Origin: Pseudomonadota bacterium
GTDB taxonomy: Bacteria; Pseudomonadota; Gammaproteobacteria; Steroidobacterales; Steroidobacteraceae
Reading direction: 5' to 3'
Assembly: GCA_016703895.1 (NCBI GenBank)
Contig: JADJBE010000014.1
Location: 1 to 37,296, forward strand
DNA: 37,296 bases
The notes under the pieces are model-generated. The model ran no database searches. It worked only from the letters and a program-made list of their open reading frames with translations, and was not told where the DNA came from. Made by a program: the position numbers and the translations under genes. Of this stretch, positions 5,797 to 12,968 are shown in pieces (within the stretch, counting starts at the first letter, position 1; each line of letters begins with the position of its first letter).

Positions 5797-6653
5797 GCTG
5801 CTTTCGCCTTTCTCCAAGCCGTTGTTTTTGGGCAGTCGGGGAAAGCGGACTGAACCTCTGGAATGCTCGGGGACCGACCATGCTTTGTGCGAAACGCCTT
5901 GGCCCAATCTGCAACGTTGTCGGCATCTGGTTCGAGGGCATCTGTTGGAGGTAGTTCGCGGCTGCGATCCTTTGGAACCGGGCTGGAATGCAGCGAAACA
6001 ACGTGGGACACAAACCACGAGAGCGCCCAGATCGCCACATCAAGACCGAGTGCGAATCCGATGATACCGACCTTGCGAACGTCCGCAGCAGGTAGAACAC
6101 CAGCAGAAGCCCAGGCGATAACTTCCGAACCAACATCACCAGAGACAGGGGCATCATGGATCGTCGTTTCAATGCGAGCGCGGCGCTCTTTGAGAGCTTC
6201 AACAGTGCCACGCTTGCGCCGGCACTCCGGCCAACGGTTCGGCGGCAGCGGTTCAGGAGCACCGATGCATTCCGCTGTCATGTCAGGCAGAGCATAGGAC
6301 AGGGTTGTGTTGATGGACGCCAGCTCGCGGCGCGCTTCAGCCGCATCACCAGCGGCAACAACCTTAGCTTCCTTGATCTCGCCTGTACGCCCGATGTTGG
6401 CCGGGAGTGAGTACGCTAGGAACGCCAGGAACGCGACGAACAATGCAACGGCAACTCCGGTAGCGCCGATGCGCCGTGCAGCCTCGATAAAGATAGGCAG
6501 GGCAGCAAGCGTCACCATCGCAGCAATCATCGAAACGCGGGTGTAGGCAGTCCCGCCCTGTGTGTACTCGATGCCGCCCATAATTTGGACAGCGAGTAGT
6601 CCTGCGGCAATCATGATTGCGCCGCCGCACAGCGCTTTGTAAGCTGAAGTCAT
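5793..6653 (-). CDS. Membrane protein with N-terminal helices and C-terminal helix-turn-helix-like tail
   Basis: The 286-residue protein starts at the ATG of MTSAYKALCGGAIM, preceded by GGAAGGACC. Three membrane spans lie in the first 95 residues (GGAIMIAAGLLAVQIMGG; MIAAMVTLAALPIFIEAA; GVAVALFVAFLAFLAYSL). A soluble, charged coiled-coil-like middle has a Cys pair, and a fourth span (IIGFALGLDVAIWALSWFV) follows near residue 210. The last 40 residues (WAKAFRTKHGRSPSIPEVQS...TTAWRKAKAA) look like a small DNA-binding helix-turn-helix. I have seen this architecture in rhizobial phage and plasmid genes, but its function is not known to me. It is near the end of the minus-strand cassette. Confidence 0.6.
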   Translation of the reverse strand: MTSAYKALCGGAIMIAAGLLAVQIMGGIEYTQGGTAYTRVSMIAAMVTLAALPIFIEAARRIGATGVAVALFVAFLAFLAYSLPANIGRTGEIKEAKVVAAGDAAEARRELASINTTLSYALPDMTAECIGAPEPLPPNRWPECRRKRGTVEALKERRARIETTIHDAPVSGDVGSEVIAWASAGVLPAADVRKVGIIGFALGLDVAIWALSWFVSHVVSLHSSPVPKDRSRELPPTDALEPDADNVADWAKAFRTKHGRSPSIPEVQSAFPDCPKTTAWRKAKAA

Positions 6654-6853
6654 GGTCCAGGGTCCTTCCAACGGTTTTGGATCATCACGCCCCCGGTCCG
6701 TTCCAGCGGATGCGGGGGCAACTTGTATCCTGCATTGGCGCAGGGGATGGCCGCCCCACAAGGGGAGCGGCACACCGCTGCGTCATTGGTCTGGGCTGTT
6801 ACCTGCCAGCATCCGCTCGCTCTCGATCCATTCCACGAGTGCCACCTGCTCAA
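6650..6853 (-). CDS. Possible small cysteine-containing protein
   Basis: This frame ends CANAGYKLPPHPLERTGG-VMIQNRWKDPGP, and its stop overlaps the next start at 6653 by ATGA, the usual arrangement here. It contains three or four Cys that could bind metal. Its 5' part overlaps the preceding gene and the natural start is unclear; the real protein may begin near VTAQTNDAAVCR. A strong GC hairpin (GCCCCC...GGGGGC) lies in the same interval, so this could also be a structured RNA spacer. Confidence 0.35.
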   Translation of the reverse strand: MSRWHSWNGSRASGCWQVTAQTNDAAVCRSPCGAAIPCANAGYKLPPHPLERTGGVMIQNRWKDPGP

Positions 6854-7166
6854 AATGGCGCGTCAGTGATTTGACACGCTCGATTAGCTCTGCAGGTGCT
6901 GCGCCCTCGTCCTCTAGCTCCAGAGCAACGCCATCAAATACAGTTGCGGCGGGCTCCGCCAGCCAGGCTCTACATGCGCGCAAAATGTGCTGGCGCTCGT
7001 CGTCGCTGAACTGCCGCTCGATGCGCGTGCGTCTCAGGGCCTCGTGATAGCGATCGAGCACTGTGGCAATGCGGCCAGACAGGCTGTCGTAGCCGCTGAC
7101 GAGATCGCGGAGATGATCTGTGAGATAGATATTCTGGCGGTTTGGGCGGGGCTTCGTGGTGGTCAT
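6783..7166 (-). CDS. Putative ribbon-helix-helix-like small protein
   Basis: This 127-residue protein begins MTTTKPRPNRQNIYLTDHLR. The short strand-like segment QNIYLTDHLRDLV, followed by two helices (SGYDSLSGRIATVLDRYHEAL), resembles the ribbon-helix-helix DNA-binding fold of plasmid and mobilisation regulators. The remainder is acidic and helical, ending ESERMLAGNSPDQ. It overlaps its upstream neighbour by ATGA, so the two are translationally coupled. A regulator or replicon-maintenance role is suggested by neighbours and fold only. Confidence 0.5.
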   Translation of the reverse strand: MTTTKPRPNRQNIYLTDHLRDLVSGYDSLSGRIATVLDRYHEALRRTRIERQFSDDERQHILRACRAWLAEPAATVFDGVALELEDEGAAPAELIERVKSLTRHFEQVALVEWIESERMLAGNSPDQ

Positions 7167-7777
7167 GAGAATGTCCCGTCTGTTTTCAGTATTTGGCGGA
7201 TCAGCTCGGCTGAGCTGCGTTGGGATCGGTGGGCGCTGTCCTGTAGTTTCCGGTGTTCAGCCTCCGTTAGAGGCACGATCACACGATGTGTGAAGCCTGT
7301 GGATTGACGAATTCTGCGTGCTGGCTGCCGCTGCGCCTCTGGTGGTATCGAGCGGCCTGTAATTGGGTTGATGGCGCGGCGAACGTCCGCCTGAGTGAGC
7401 AGCGTGAGTGGCACTGCGTCGGCCGGGGTGTCGGTAGCTCTAACAACGAGCAACGACCCGGCATCAAGGACGCGCCGTTGTTCGTCCGGTTCGAGGCTGG
7501 CGATAGCCCTCAGCGCCAGTCTATTACCAGCTAGCCGCACAACGGCCTCCGGTAACAGGCGCCTCGCAGCCACAGCTGGCAGGTATTGAGCGAGGCCGGT
7601 GCGCATGCGGCTCATGTCCTCTCCGCGCCTCTCTAACTCCACCCAGATTGCAGCGAGGCGCGCGACGTGATCTGCCGTCACCTGCATTTGTTGCTCGAGC
7701 AGGTGTTTCAGGTCCTCTGTTTCCAATTCTGCGAGCCCCCGGGCCTCGTCGGCGCGCGTTAGGTCGGTTGTGGTCAC
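7163..7777 (-). CDS. Putative DNA-binding protein with C-terminal ribbon-helix-helix-like region
   Basis: The best start is the GTG at 7775-7777, which overlaps the upstream stop, giving VTTTDLTRADEARGLAELET and 204 residues. The N-terminal half is helical and charged. The middle (LPEAVVRLAGNRLALRAIAS) resembles the helical repeats of plasmid partition/regulatory proteins. The C-terminus TGFTHRVIVPLTEAEHRKLQ (first part) followed by SSAELIRQILK has the strand-helix-helix layout of ribbon-helix-helix proteins. It is tightly coupled to genes on either side. I do not recognise a named family; plasmid ancestry is inferred. Confidence 0.5.
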   Translation of the reverse strand: MTTTDLTRADEARGLAELETEDLKHLLEQQMQVTADHVARLAAIWVELERRGEDMSRMRTGLAQYLPAVAARRLLPEAVVRLAGNRLALRAIASLEPDEQRRVLDAGSLLVVRATDTPADAVPLTLLTQADVRRAINPITGRSIPPEAQRQPARRIRQSTGFTHRVIVPLTEAEHRKLQDSAHRSQRSSAELIRQILKTDGTFS

Positions 7778-8289
7778 GTCATGATCTCCATCAATGCTGC
7801 CAGCGCTCGCAGGCGCCGCGCTTCTATTCGTCGGATTTTGTAACGCAGTATTTGCTCGTTTGTGAGGGACGCGCGCCACCTGCGCTGTGACTCGCGCCGA
7901 TGCGCCATCCACGCGGGGTTTGCGTGACGCGCGTAGCTGGCTAATCCGTACTGCCGCCGCACACTAAAATCGGCGAGATGAGGCCGCACGTTTTCGCGGT
8001 AGTACGCGAGCGACACGCGGCGGCGGTGGTCGCGATCTGCGTGGTAGCGCGCGAGGTGATATCGCCGCCGCATAACCGCGTAGCAGGCATTTGAGCAATA
8101 CTGTCGGTAGCGGATGGCGACAGGCGCCCCGCATTCTAAACAGGCGCGGGTTGGTCTGTACTGTCTCTGCCAGTCCGTTTTGCGTCTGGTGCGACAGGGT
8201 TTGGCCCGACACACAGTGCTGCCCGCCCTCATGTCGGAGATGTCGGCGCTGCAATAGCGACATCTCCGACTTTCGTTATCTGCCGACAT
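7774..8289 (-). CDS. Cysteine-rich putative zinc-binding protein
   Basis: The 171-residue protein has two Cys clusters in its first 70 residues: CRYC followed by CRAKPC, and CLECG followed by CSNAC. This suggests one or two small zinc fingers. The rest is extremely Arg-rich with Tyr/His (RRYHLARYHADRDHRRR), ending in helices, as in nucleic-acid-binding proteins. It overlaps the genes on both sides by four bases. No catalytic motif is visible. A DNA- or RNA-binding accessory role is likely; anything more is guesswork. Confidence 0.5.
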   Translation of the reverse strand: MSADNESRRCRYCSADISDMRAGSTVCRAKPCRTRRKTDWQRQYRPTRACLECGAPVAIRYRQYCSNACYAVMRRRYHLARYHADRDHRRRVSLAYYRENVRPHLADFSVRRQYGLASYARHANPAWMAHRRESQRRWRASLTNEQILRYKIRRIEARRLRALAALMEIMT

Positions 8290-8552
8290 CAGTCAGACTC
8301 TGGCAGGTCGTACAGGCCACGGCTGATTTGCTCGATCCCAATGTCGCCGCCGCGCTTGGCAATGGCCTCGGCTAGGCGTTCTGTGATTGTGATTTCGATC
8401 ATCGCTCCGTCAATATTGTCGGAGCATAGGTCGTCAGTCGTGATGGGCTCATCGAGCCACTTGTTGGCATCTAAGATGGCCTCGTCCAGCGTGCGGCCAA
8501 CGCCGAAAACTGCGTAACCGTTCTGATAGATTGCTGTGAATGTGTTGGTCAT
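8289..8552 (-). CDS. First gene of the minus-strand cassette, small acidic protein
   Basis: The start is the ATG preceded by GGCGCAAGGAGACGAAA, a near-consensus ribosome site, giving 87 residues. The N-terminus MTNTFTAIYQNGYAVFGVGR followed by TLDEAILDANKWLDEP has the alternating strand and helix pattern of HicB-like or DUF1902-type small folds. The C-terminus ends YDLPESD. I have met similar proteins on alphaproteobacterial plasmids, without known function. As the first gene behind an operator-bearing promoter it might be the cassette's own regulator, but no HTH is visible. Confidence 0.5.
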   Translation of the reverse strand: MTNTFTAIYQNGYAVFGVGRTLDEAILDANKWLDEPITTDDLCSDNIDGAMIEITITERLAEAIAKRGGDIGIEQISRGLYDLPESD

Positions 8553-8598
8553 TTTCGTCTCCTTGCGCCAGTGGCGTCTCAGGTGTTTCGATGGATTT

Positions 8599-8626
8599 AG
8601 AATAGCACACACAAAAGGTGTGTCAA
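8599..8626 (-). promoter_or_regulatory. Sigma-70-type promoter with palindromic operator in the spacer
   Basis: On the minus strand a perfect TTGACA (8626-8621) is followed after 16 bases by TATTCT (8604-8599). The spacer contains ACACAC-CTTTT-GTGTGT, an inverted repeat overlapping the -35 box. It lies about 50 bases upstream of the first cassette gene at 8552. A repressor sitting on the palindrome would block polymerase, so this cassette is probably regulated. Confidence 0.75.
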
Positions 8627-8637
8627 CCCCTAAAGTA

Positions 8638-8673
8638 AATAAAAACCACCAGTGCGTTGGCGCGCTCTGGTGG
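8638..8673 (-). terminator. Rho-independent terminator for the minus-strand gene at 8693-9028
   Basis: CCACCAG (8646-8652) pairs with CTGGTGG (8667-8673), with further pairing in the loop. On the minus strand the stem is followed by TTTTTATTTACTT, a good T-tract. It insulates the cassette promoter from upstream minus-strand transcription. Confidence 0.75.
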
Positions 8674-8692
8674 CTCAAGGGCCGGAGCCCGG

Positions 8693-9028
8693 TTAGTCGA
8701 AACTAGACCATTTTTGTATAGTGGGTTTGCGGTGGTGTGTCAACGCATCGGGGGGCAGCGGTGCGTTATCCTGGCTTTCCGGCGCGCTTCCAGGCCTTGG
8801 AAATTGCGCTATTCGATGCATCATGTCATGCGCTGCGGCGAATTTAGCTTTGGCGGCATCAATTGCGGTGCGCTTGTCTGTCAGGGCGCGTTCGCGCGTT
8901 GACGGCACTGATCCGGACGCCTCACGAGATGGCCCAACAGCCATAATTTGCGTGTAGCCAATGCCACGATCGGGAGTTATGGCCTGCCCGTGTTGACTGG
9001 CCCGCACAGCATCATCATGGGGCATCAT
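8693..9028 (-). CDS. Small hypothetical phage protein, start region possibly damaged
   Basis: The 111-residue frame begins MMPHDDAVRASQHGQAITPD and ends THHRKPTIQKWSSFD. It is polar, Ala/Pro-rich and contains a helical stretch (DKRTAIDAAKAKFAAAHDMM). The same frame is open upstream to about 9085 and reads WRKVIQATLNEIRHFWQAM, which looks like genuine protein, but no ATG, GTG or TTG lies in that extension. Either translation starts inside, at the MM, or the original start has been lost. It is followed by a strong terminator. It is a single gene against the direction of the tail genes. Family unknown. Confidence 0.5.
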   Translation of the reverse strand: MMPHDDAVRASQHGQAITPDRGIGYTQIMAVGPSREASGSVPSTRERALTDKRTAIDAAKAKFAAAHDMMHRIAQFPRPGSAPESQDNAPLPPDALTHHRKPTIQKWSSFD

Positions 9029-9154
9029 GGCCTGCCAGAAGTGACGGATTTCGTTGAGCGTTGCCTGAATGACCTTGCGCCAAGGTCCAAATCACTGTTA
9101 CCTATGCTAAGGTACGGCGTAGGTGGGTAAAAATAATCCCATGCGCTGAAAATT

Positions 9155-9189
9155 GCGCGAGCCCACTTTACGCAACGTCCGGCTCGCGC
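9155..9189. repeat. Inverted repeat in the divergent intergenic region
   Basis: GCGCGAGCC (9155-9163) and GGCTCGCGC (9181-9189) are perfect 9-base arms separated by 17 bases. The repeat lies in the 247-bp space between the minus-strand gene starting at 9028 and the + strand genes from 9276. It could be an operator, the end of a small RNA or a transcript stem. I see no convincing promoter boxes there. Confidence 0.5.
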
Positions 9190-9275
9190 TGTTGGTGTAC
9201 TTACGCCGACGCGGAACTATCCAAAGCAACAACAACTCAACATCATCAATCTACGCCACGAGGCATGAACCAGCT

Positions 9276-9356
9276 ATGAACTGGGTTCTGGCCTTCTCTG
9301 TGGCGTGTCTTGGCGTGATCGCAATGATTGTGGGGATAAAGGCTCTGCTGAAATGA
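9276..9356 (+). CDS. Small single-span membrane protein
   Basis: MNWVLAFSVACLGVIAMIVG followed by IKALLK and stop, 26 residues. It is almost wholly one hydrophobic helix with a basic C-terminal end, as in small phage membrane peptides. Its stop overlaps the next start (ATGA), which supports translation. Upstream codons in the same frame do not look like protein. Confidence 0.45.
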   Translation: MNWVLAFSVACLGVIAMIVGIKALLK

Positions 9357-9511
9357 CCATCACGCAGGAGCCTGATCTTCCCGATCTCGTCAGGATGATT
9401 GTTGATCGAATGCGCAGCAACGGCATCGACTACGAGGACGGCGGCGTGATCCTGCTCGACCTGTACGCCGAGATTTATGACGACGTTGACGTATGTCGCA
9501 TCGTCCACTGA
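9353..9511 (+). CDS. Small acidic hypothetical protein
   Basis: This 52-residue protein begins MTITQEPDLPDLVRMIVDRM and continues with DGGVILLDLYAEIYDDVDV. It is helical and strongly acidic. The start is set by the ATGA overlap with the small membrane gene. No motif recognised; it probably belongs with the tail-associated small genes that follow. Confidence 0.5.
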   Translation: MTITQEPDLPDLVRMIVDRMRSNGIDYEDGGVILLDLYAEIYDDVDVCRIVH

Positions 9512-9530
9512 AACCACGCGAGGCCACCAC

Positions 9531-9695
9531 ATGAATCCAGATCAGGCCCTAAATCAGGTGCGCCCGGTCCTGAAACTTGTTGGAACCGCATTGATCGTCG
9601 TGGGACTGGCTAAGTTTTTCGGCGTCAACATCAACATTGCGCGCGGCTCGGGCCTGGAACTGGCTGTGGCTGGCTATCTGACGAAGTCAATCTGA
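9531..9695 (+). CDS. Small hydrophobic phage protein
   Basis: This 54-residue protein begins MNPDQALNQVRPVLKLVGTA. A central hydrophobic stretch (LVGTALIVVGLAKFFGV) could span the membrane, and the end is GLELAVAGYLTKSI. Small proteins of this type sit next to lysis or tail genes in other phages, and a pinholin-like role cannot be excluded. The ribosome site is weak (GCGAGGCCACCAC). Function unknown. Confidence 0.5.
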   Translation: MNPDQALNQVRPVLKLVGTALIVVGLAKFFGVNINIARGSGLELAVAGYLTKSI

Positions 9696-9708
9696 GGGAG
9701 GGTGTGTC

Positions 9709-10128
9709 ATAGCCGCGTTCAACAAATTCAACTCGTTTTCCGAAGCGCTGAGCGAAAAGGTCCACAATCTACAGTCGGATGTTCTCAAGATCGCGCTCAC
9801 AAACACCGCGCCAGTCGCGACCAACACACAACTTTCAAACATCACTCAGGTGGCCGGAGGTAACGGCTACACGACCGGCGGTTCTACCGCGGCGCAATCG
9901 TCGTCAGCGCAAACGAGCGGCACATACAAGCTGGTGCTGGGTGATGTTGTGTTCACAGCAAGCGGCGGCAGCATCGGCCCGTTTCGCTATGCTGTCCTCT
10001 ACAACGACACCGCGACGAATGATGAGCTGATCGCTTATTGGGACTACGGCGCTGCCGTTACGCTCGCGAACGGTGAAATATTCACGTGGGATGCTGACGC
10101 AACCACAGGCGTGATGACGCTTACATAG
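9709..10128 (+). CDS. Conserved phage structural-type protein, starting at an ATA codon
   Basis: The product is about 139 residues, reading AAFNKFNSFSEALSEKVHNL at its start, then KIALTNTAPVATNTQLSNIT and later GGSIGPFRYAVLYNDTA. This is a phage family I recognise as conserved, probably virion-associated, without an established role. The frame has no ATG, GTG or TTG at the proper place. The codon before GCC-GCG-TTC is ATA (9709-9711), six bases after a perfect GGGAGGG ribosome site; family members begin MA-FNKF. So either ATA is used as the start or an ATG has mutated. An internal ATG at 9850 would delete the conserved N-terminus. Confidence 0.65.
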   Translation: MAAFNKFNSFSEALSEKVHNLQSDVLKIALTNTAPVATNTQLSNITQVAGGNGYTTGGSTAAQSSSAQTSGTYKLVLGDVVFTASGGSIGPFRYAVLYNDTATNDELIAYWDYGAAVTLANGEIFTWDADATTGVMTLT

Positions 10129-10141
10129 CGCGGGGGACGCA

Positions 10142-10396
10142 ATGAAATTCGACAAGGCAACGCTGCGTGAGCGGTTCCACGTGGCGCAGTCAGAGAAAGC
10201 GGCAGTTGAGGCAGCAGTCCAGCCGTTGATTGATCAGCGCGAGGCATTGATTGCAGAGATGCGGCCAATGCAAGAGCGTCTCGACGCGCTCAACGAGCAG
10301 CTAAAGGATGCCCGTGAGCCGCTCTATGAGTTGTCCGTTGAAATCGGCGCCATTGCCAGGTTCCTGCGCGATCCAGATGGCAAAACACGGGTCTAG
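10142..10396 (+). CDS. Coiled-coil small phage protein
   Basis: This 84-residue protein begins MKFDKATLRERFHVAQSEKA. Nearly the whole chain is a predicted coiled coil (VEAAVQPLIDQREALIAEMR, then LDALNEQLKD), with a short C-terminal end. The gene follows the ATA-start gene by 13 bases with GGGGGACGCA as ribosome site. A scaffolding or tail-assembly helper is conceivable from position; no family is certain. Confidence 0.6.
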   Translation: MKFDKATLRERFHVAQSEKAAVEAAVQPLIDQREALIAEMRPMQERLDALNEQLKDAREPLYELSVEIGAIARFLRDPDGKTRV

Positions 10397-10403
10397 TTAG
10401 ACC

Positions 10404-10481
10404 ATGCCCGTCATCTTCATCAAGTTCGGCGCCTCGACGGTCACGAAGGCCACTCTGACGATCAAGGTAACCTGCACATGA
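10404..10481 (+). CDS. Very small protein upstream of the fibre genes
   Basis: MPVIFIKFGASTVTKATLTI followed by KVTCT and stop, 25 residues. It is strand-rich and resembles the opening of many phage fibre-associated proteins. The stop overlaps the next start (10478) in the ATGA fashion, which supports it, but its size makes it uncertain. Confidence 0.4.
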   Translation: MPVIFIKFGASTVTKATLTIKVTCT

Positions 10482-10714
10482 GATGCGCCCTGATCGAGAC
10501 GGCATCGCGCCACGTGATCAACATCATCGAGGCCGACCCGGCAACCGACAAGCCTGCCAAGGGCACGGAGATCGTTGCCATCCCCGACGGGCTCGAAGTC
10601 GTCGCCGGATGGTCATACAGCAAGGCGCGCGGCTTCATTCCGTCGGTCGAGCAGCGCTCGGCGGAAGAGATCGCCAGCGTAGCCGTCGAGGTGGAGGCTC
10701 TGGACTTCTCATGA
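10478..10714 (+). CDS. Small tail-associated hypothetical protein
   Basis: This 78-residue protein begins MRCALIETASRHVINIIEAD. The sequence VINIIEADPATDKPAKGTEI and the aromatic GWSYSKARGFIP resemble small phage tail or fibre-assembly proteins that follow fibre genes. It is coupled to both neighbours: ATGA upstream, and the next gene begins ATG-ATC just before its stop. Function not established. Confidence 0.55.
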   Translation: MRCALIETASRHVINIIEADPATDKPAKGTEIVAIPDGLEVVAGWSYSKARGFIPSVEQRSAEEIASVAVEVEALDFS

Positions 10715-11202
10715 TCACCAGGGCGACCACGATGGAGGAAGTCGAGACGGCGACCGGCATGAAGATGAAGCCGATCGACCTCAAGCGCATGCACGCGCTC
10801 TGCACCGACGCGGGCACGCTGATCTTTGACTCCGATGGCAACGGGAAGCACCGGCTCAAGCTCCTGTACGCCAAGCCCGAGGCTCGCGGACAAGACGCAA
10901 AAGACCTGATCAATGCGGCTTTCTCATGGATGTTCGTCAACACGGACGCCATGACGATCATCGGCGTGTTCGATCTCGACAACCTCGCTTGCAAGGCCAT
11001 GGTGCCGCATACGCCCTACAAGAGCCTGATCGAGAGCGACGGCCAGTACGTCTACACCATCACGGTTGCCTCGTGGATCAAGGCCCGTGACGTGAACGAG
11101 GCCGCGCGTGCGATGGCTGATGCTGGATTCCCCGACAAGGCGAACGCGGTGGTCTCGGCATGGAACGCCTGGGTGAACAAGCGGGGCGTGACCAATGGCT
11201 GA
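10711..11202 (+). CDS. GNAT-like phage protein (DUF2824-type)
   Basis: This 163-residue protein begins MITRATTMEEVETATGMKMK. The central part (KPEARGQDAKDLINAAFSWM, then TIIGVFDLDNLACKAMV) has the layout of small GNAT-fold acetyltransferase-like proteins found in P22-type phages and filed under DUF2824. I see no clear acetyl-CoA pyrophosphate loop (Q/RxxGxG/A is only approximated by ARGQDA), so activity is uncertain; the relatives are thought to help head or tail assembly. It overlaps the fibre gene start by eight bases. Confidence 0.5.
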   Translation: MITRATTMEEVETATGMKMKPIDLKRMHALCTDAGTLIFDSDGNGKHRLKLLYAKPEARGQDAKDLINAAFSWMFVNTDAMTIIGVFDLDNLACKAMVPHTPYKSLIESDGQYVYTITVASWIKARDVNEAARAMADAGFPDKANAVVSAWNAWVNKRGVTNG

Positions 11203-12931
11203 AACCGTCATCGTTCTCACGTCCGGCACAAGCTGGACAGTGCCCGCAGACTGGAACAACGCCAGCAACTCGATCGAGTGCATCGGCGGCGGCGCGAACG
11301 GCGTTGCCGGTGCTGCGAACGGCGCTGGCGGCGCTGGCGGTGGCGGTGGTGCCTACTCGGCGATCTCGAACCTGAGCCTGACACCCGGGGCCAGCGTGAC
11401 CTACGCCGTCGGCGCGGTTGCTGGCGACACGTGGTTCAACGGCGCGAGCCTTGGCGCGTCATCGGTCGGGGCCAAGGGGCGCAAGTGGTGCGACGGCGGC
11501 GCATCCGGCTCTGGCGTTGGATCGAAAACGCACAGCGGCGGCAACGGAGGAACCGGCGCGGCATCGAACGGCGGCGGCGGCGGCGGTGGTGGTGCGGCTG
11601 GTCCGAACGGCGCGGGCAAGAACGCAGGCAACGGCGCGGCGCGCGGTGGCGGTGGTGGCGGTGGTGCGAACAACGGCGCGGCTGGCAGCACGGCAAGCGG
11701 CAACACGGGCGGCACGGGCGGCAACAACAGAAGCGGCTCGGGCGGTGGCGCTGCGAATGGCGGCAACGGTTCGTCTGGCGGCGGTGGCGGTGGCGGCCTC
11801 GGATCGACAAGCAGCATGGACACGCTGGGCGGCACCGGAAGCCAAGACGCTATCACGGCATGGGGCTCCTACGGCCCTGGCAGCGGTGGCGGTGGTGGCG
11901 GTGGTGACGGAACGACCCTCATCGGTGCTGGCAGTGTCGGCGGCGCTGCGGGCTCCTACGGCGGCGGCGGTGGTGGTGGCGGCGGCGGCAAGATCGCTGG
12001 CGGTGCTCTCGGCGCTGGCACGCAAGGCATCATCGTCATTCGCTACACGCCTGGCGTCACACTCACTGTTGGGAACGGCACATTTTCCCTCACAGGCCAG
12101 CCGGTCAGCCTGGAAGCGGGCCGCCGGCTCGCAGCAGACCATGGTATCTTTGGCATCGCTGGTAGTGCTGTCAGCTTTAAGCACAATCGACGGCTAGCAG
12201 TAGGGCCTGGGTCATACGCACTCGCCGGCCAACCTGTAGCGCTCGCCTACACGCCAGTATCTAATCCTGTTATGGTCGTTGGCGCTGGATCATTCACGCT
12301 GTCAGGGCAGCCAGTCATTCTCAGGCACAGCTATCAACTCAGCGCCGGCAGCGGGGCATTTGTTCTCACGGGCCAATCTGCAGCGCTCAAAGTCGCTCGT
12401 CGTATCGTCGCAGAATACGGGTCGTATGTTCTCACCGGCCAGTCGGTCGGACTTTCGCAGACACACAATCCACTCATTGCAGAGCGTGGTGACTTCGCAC
12501 TTTCCGGGCAGCCGGTCAGTCTAGAAGTAGGCCGGCGGCTTGTTGCTGACTACGGCACGTTCGGTATCAGTGGCCAGGATGTATCGTTCGACGTCATCCG
12601 CCGTGTTGCCGCTGAGTGCGGGGTGTACTCGCTAACGGGCAGTGACGTAGCGCTGATCCGCCTGCTCATCATGGCGGCAGAGGCTGGCGAATTTGCTCTG
12701 ACGGGGCATGATGTAGCCCTCACCTACACTCCCGGCATCATTGCTGTGGAGCCGGTACTCACAAATCTGTCGCAGATCACGCGTGCTGCAGTAGTGCCAA
12801 CGAATATCATTGCCGCTGTAAGCCTCGGCGCTGTCATTACGAGAGATTCAGAGGCCCGGAGCGATGTAACAACCGACCCGACAAACGCTCCAAAGATCAC
12901 GAGCGATCGGGTGTTCAGCATCACGCACTAG
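11195..12931 (+). CDS. Glycine-rich tail fibre/adhesin with about ten C-terminal repeats
   Basis: The 578-residue protein has three parts. Residues 1-75 are a beta-rich head (VIVLTSGTSWTVPADWNNAS). Residues about 75-285 are a polyglycine region (GGGGGGA, GGNGGTG blocks) like the receptor-binding glycine-rich domains of some tail adhesins, closing with GIIVIRYTPG. From 286 to 510 there are about ten 22-residue repeats of the type AxxGxFxLTGQPVxLxxxRRL. The last 65 residues are Thr/Ala-rich. Beta-repeat shafts of this kind fit a trimeric fibre. It lies immediately upstream of the terminase genes rather than at the end of the virion module. Fibre role is inferred from composition and place. Confidence 0.6.
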   Translation: MAETVIVLTSGTSWTVPADWNNASNSIECIGGGANGVAGAANGAGGAGGGGGAYSAISNLSLTPGASVTYAVGAVAGDTWFNGASLGASSVGAKGRKWCDGGASGSGVGSKTHSGGNGGTGAASNGGGGGGGGAAGPNGAGKNAGNGAARGGGGGGGANNGAAGSTASGNTGGTGGNNRSGSGGGAANGGNGSSGGGGGGGLGSTSSMDTLGGTGSQDAITAWGSYGPGSGGGGGGGDGTTLIGAGSVGGAAGSYGGGGGGGGGGKIAGGALGAGTQGIIVIRYTPGVTLTVGNGTFSLTGQPVSLEAGRRLAADHGIFGIAGSAVSFKHNRRLAVGPGSYALAGQPVALAYTPVSNPVMVVGAGSFTLSGQPVILRHSYQLSAGSGAFVLTGQSAALKVARRIVAEYGSYVLTGQSVGLSQTHNPLIAERGDFALSGQPVSLEVGRRLVADYGTFGISGQDVSFDVIRRVAAECGVYSLTGSDVALIRLLIMAAEAGEFALTGHDVALTYTPGIIAVEPVLTNLSQITRAAVVPTNIIAAVSLGAVITRDSEARSDVTTDPTNAPKITSDRVFSITH

Positions 12932-12968
12932 AGTGTTGCGCAAACTCTACAGTAGAGGCTTTTAGATT

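Noticed and set aside
11278..12197. Several long Arg-, Pro- or Ala-rich ORFs on both strands over the glycine-rich fibre
   Set aside because: Low-complexity GC-rich DNA leaves every frame open; only the fibre frame has coupling and repeat logic.
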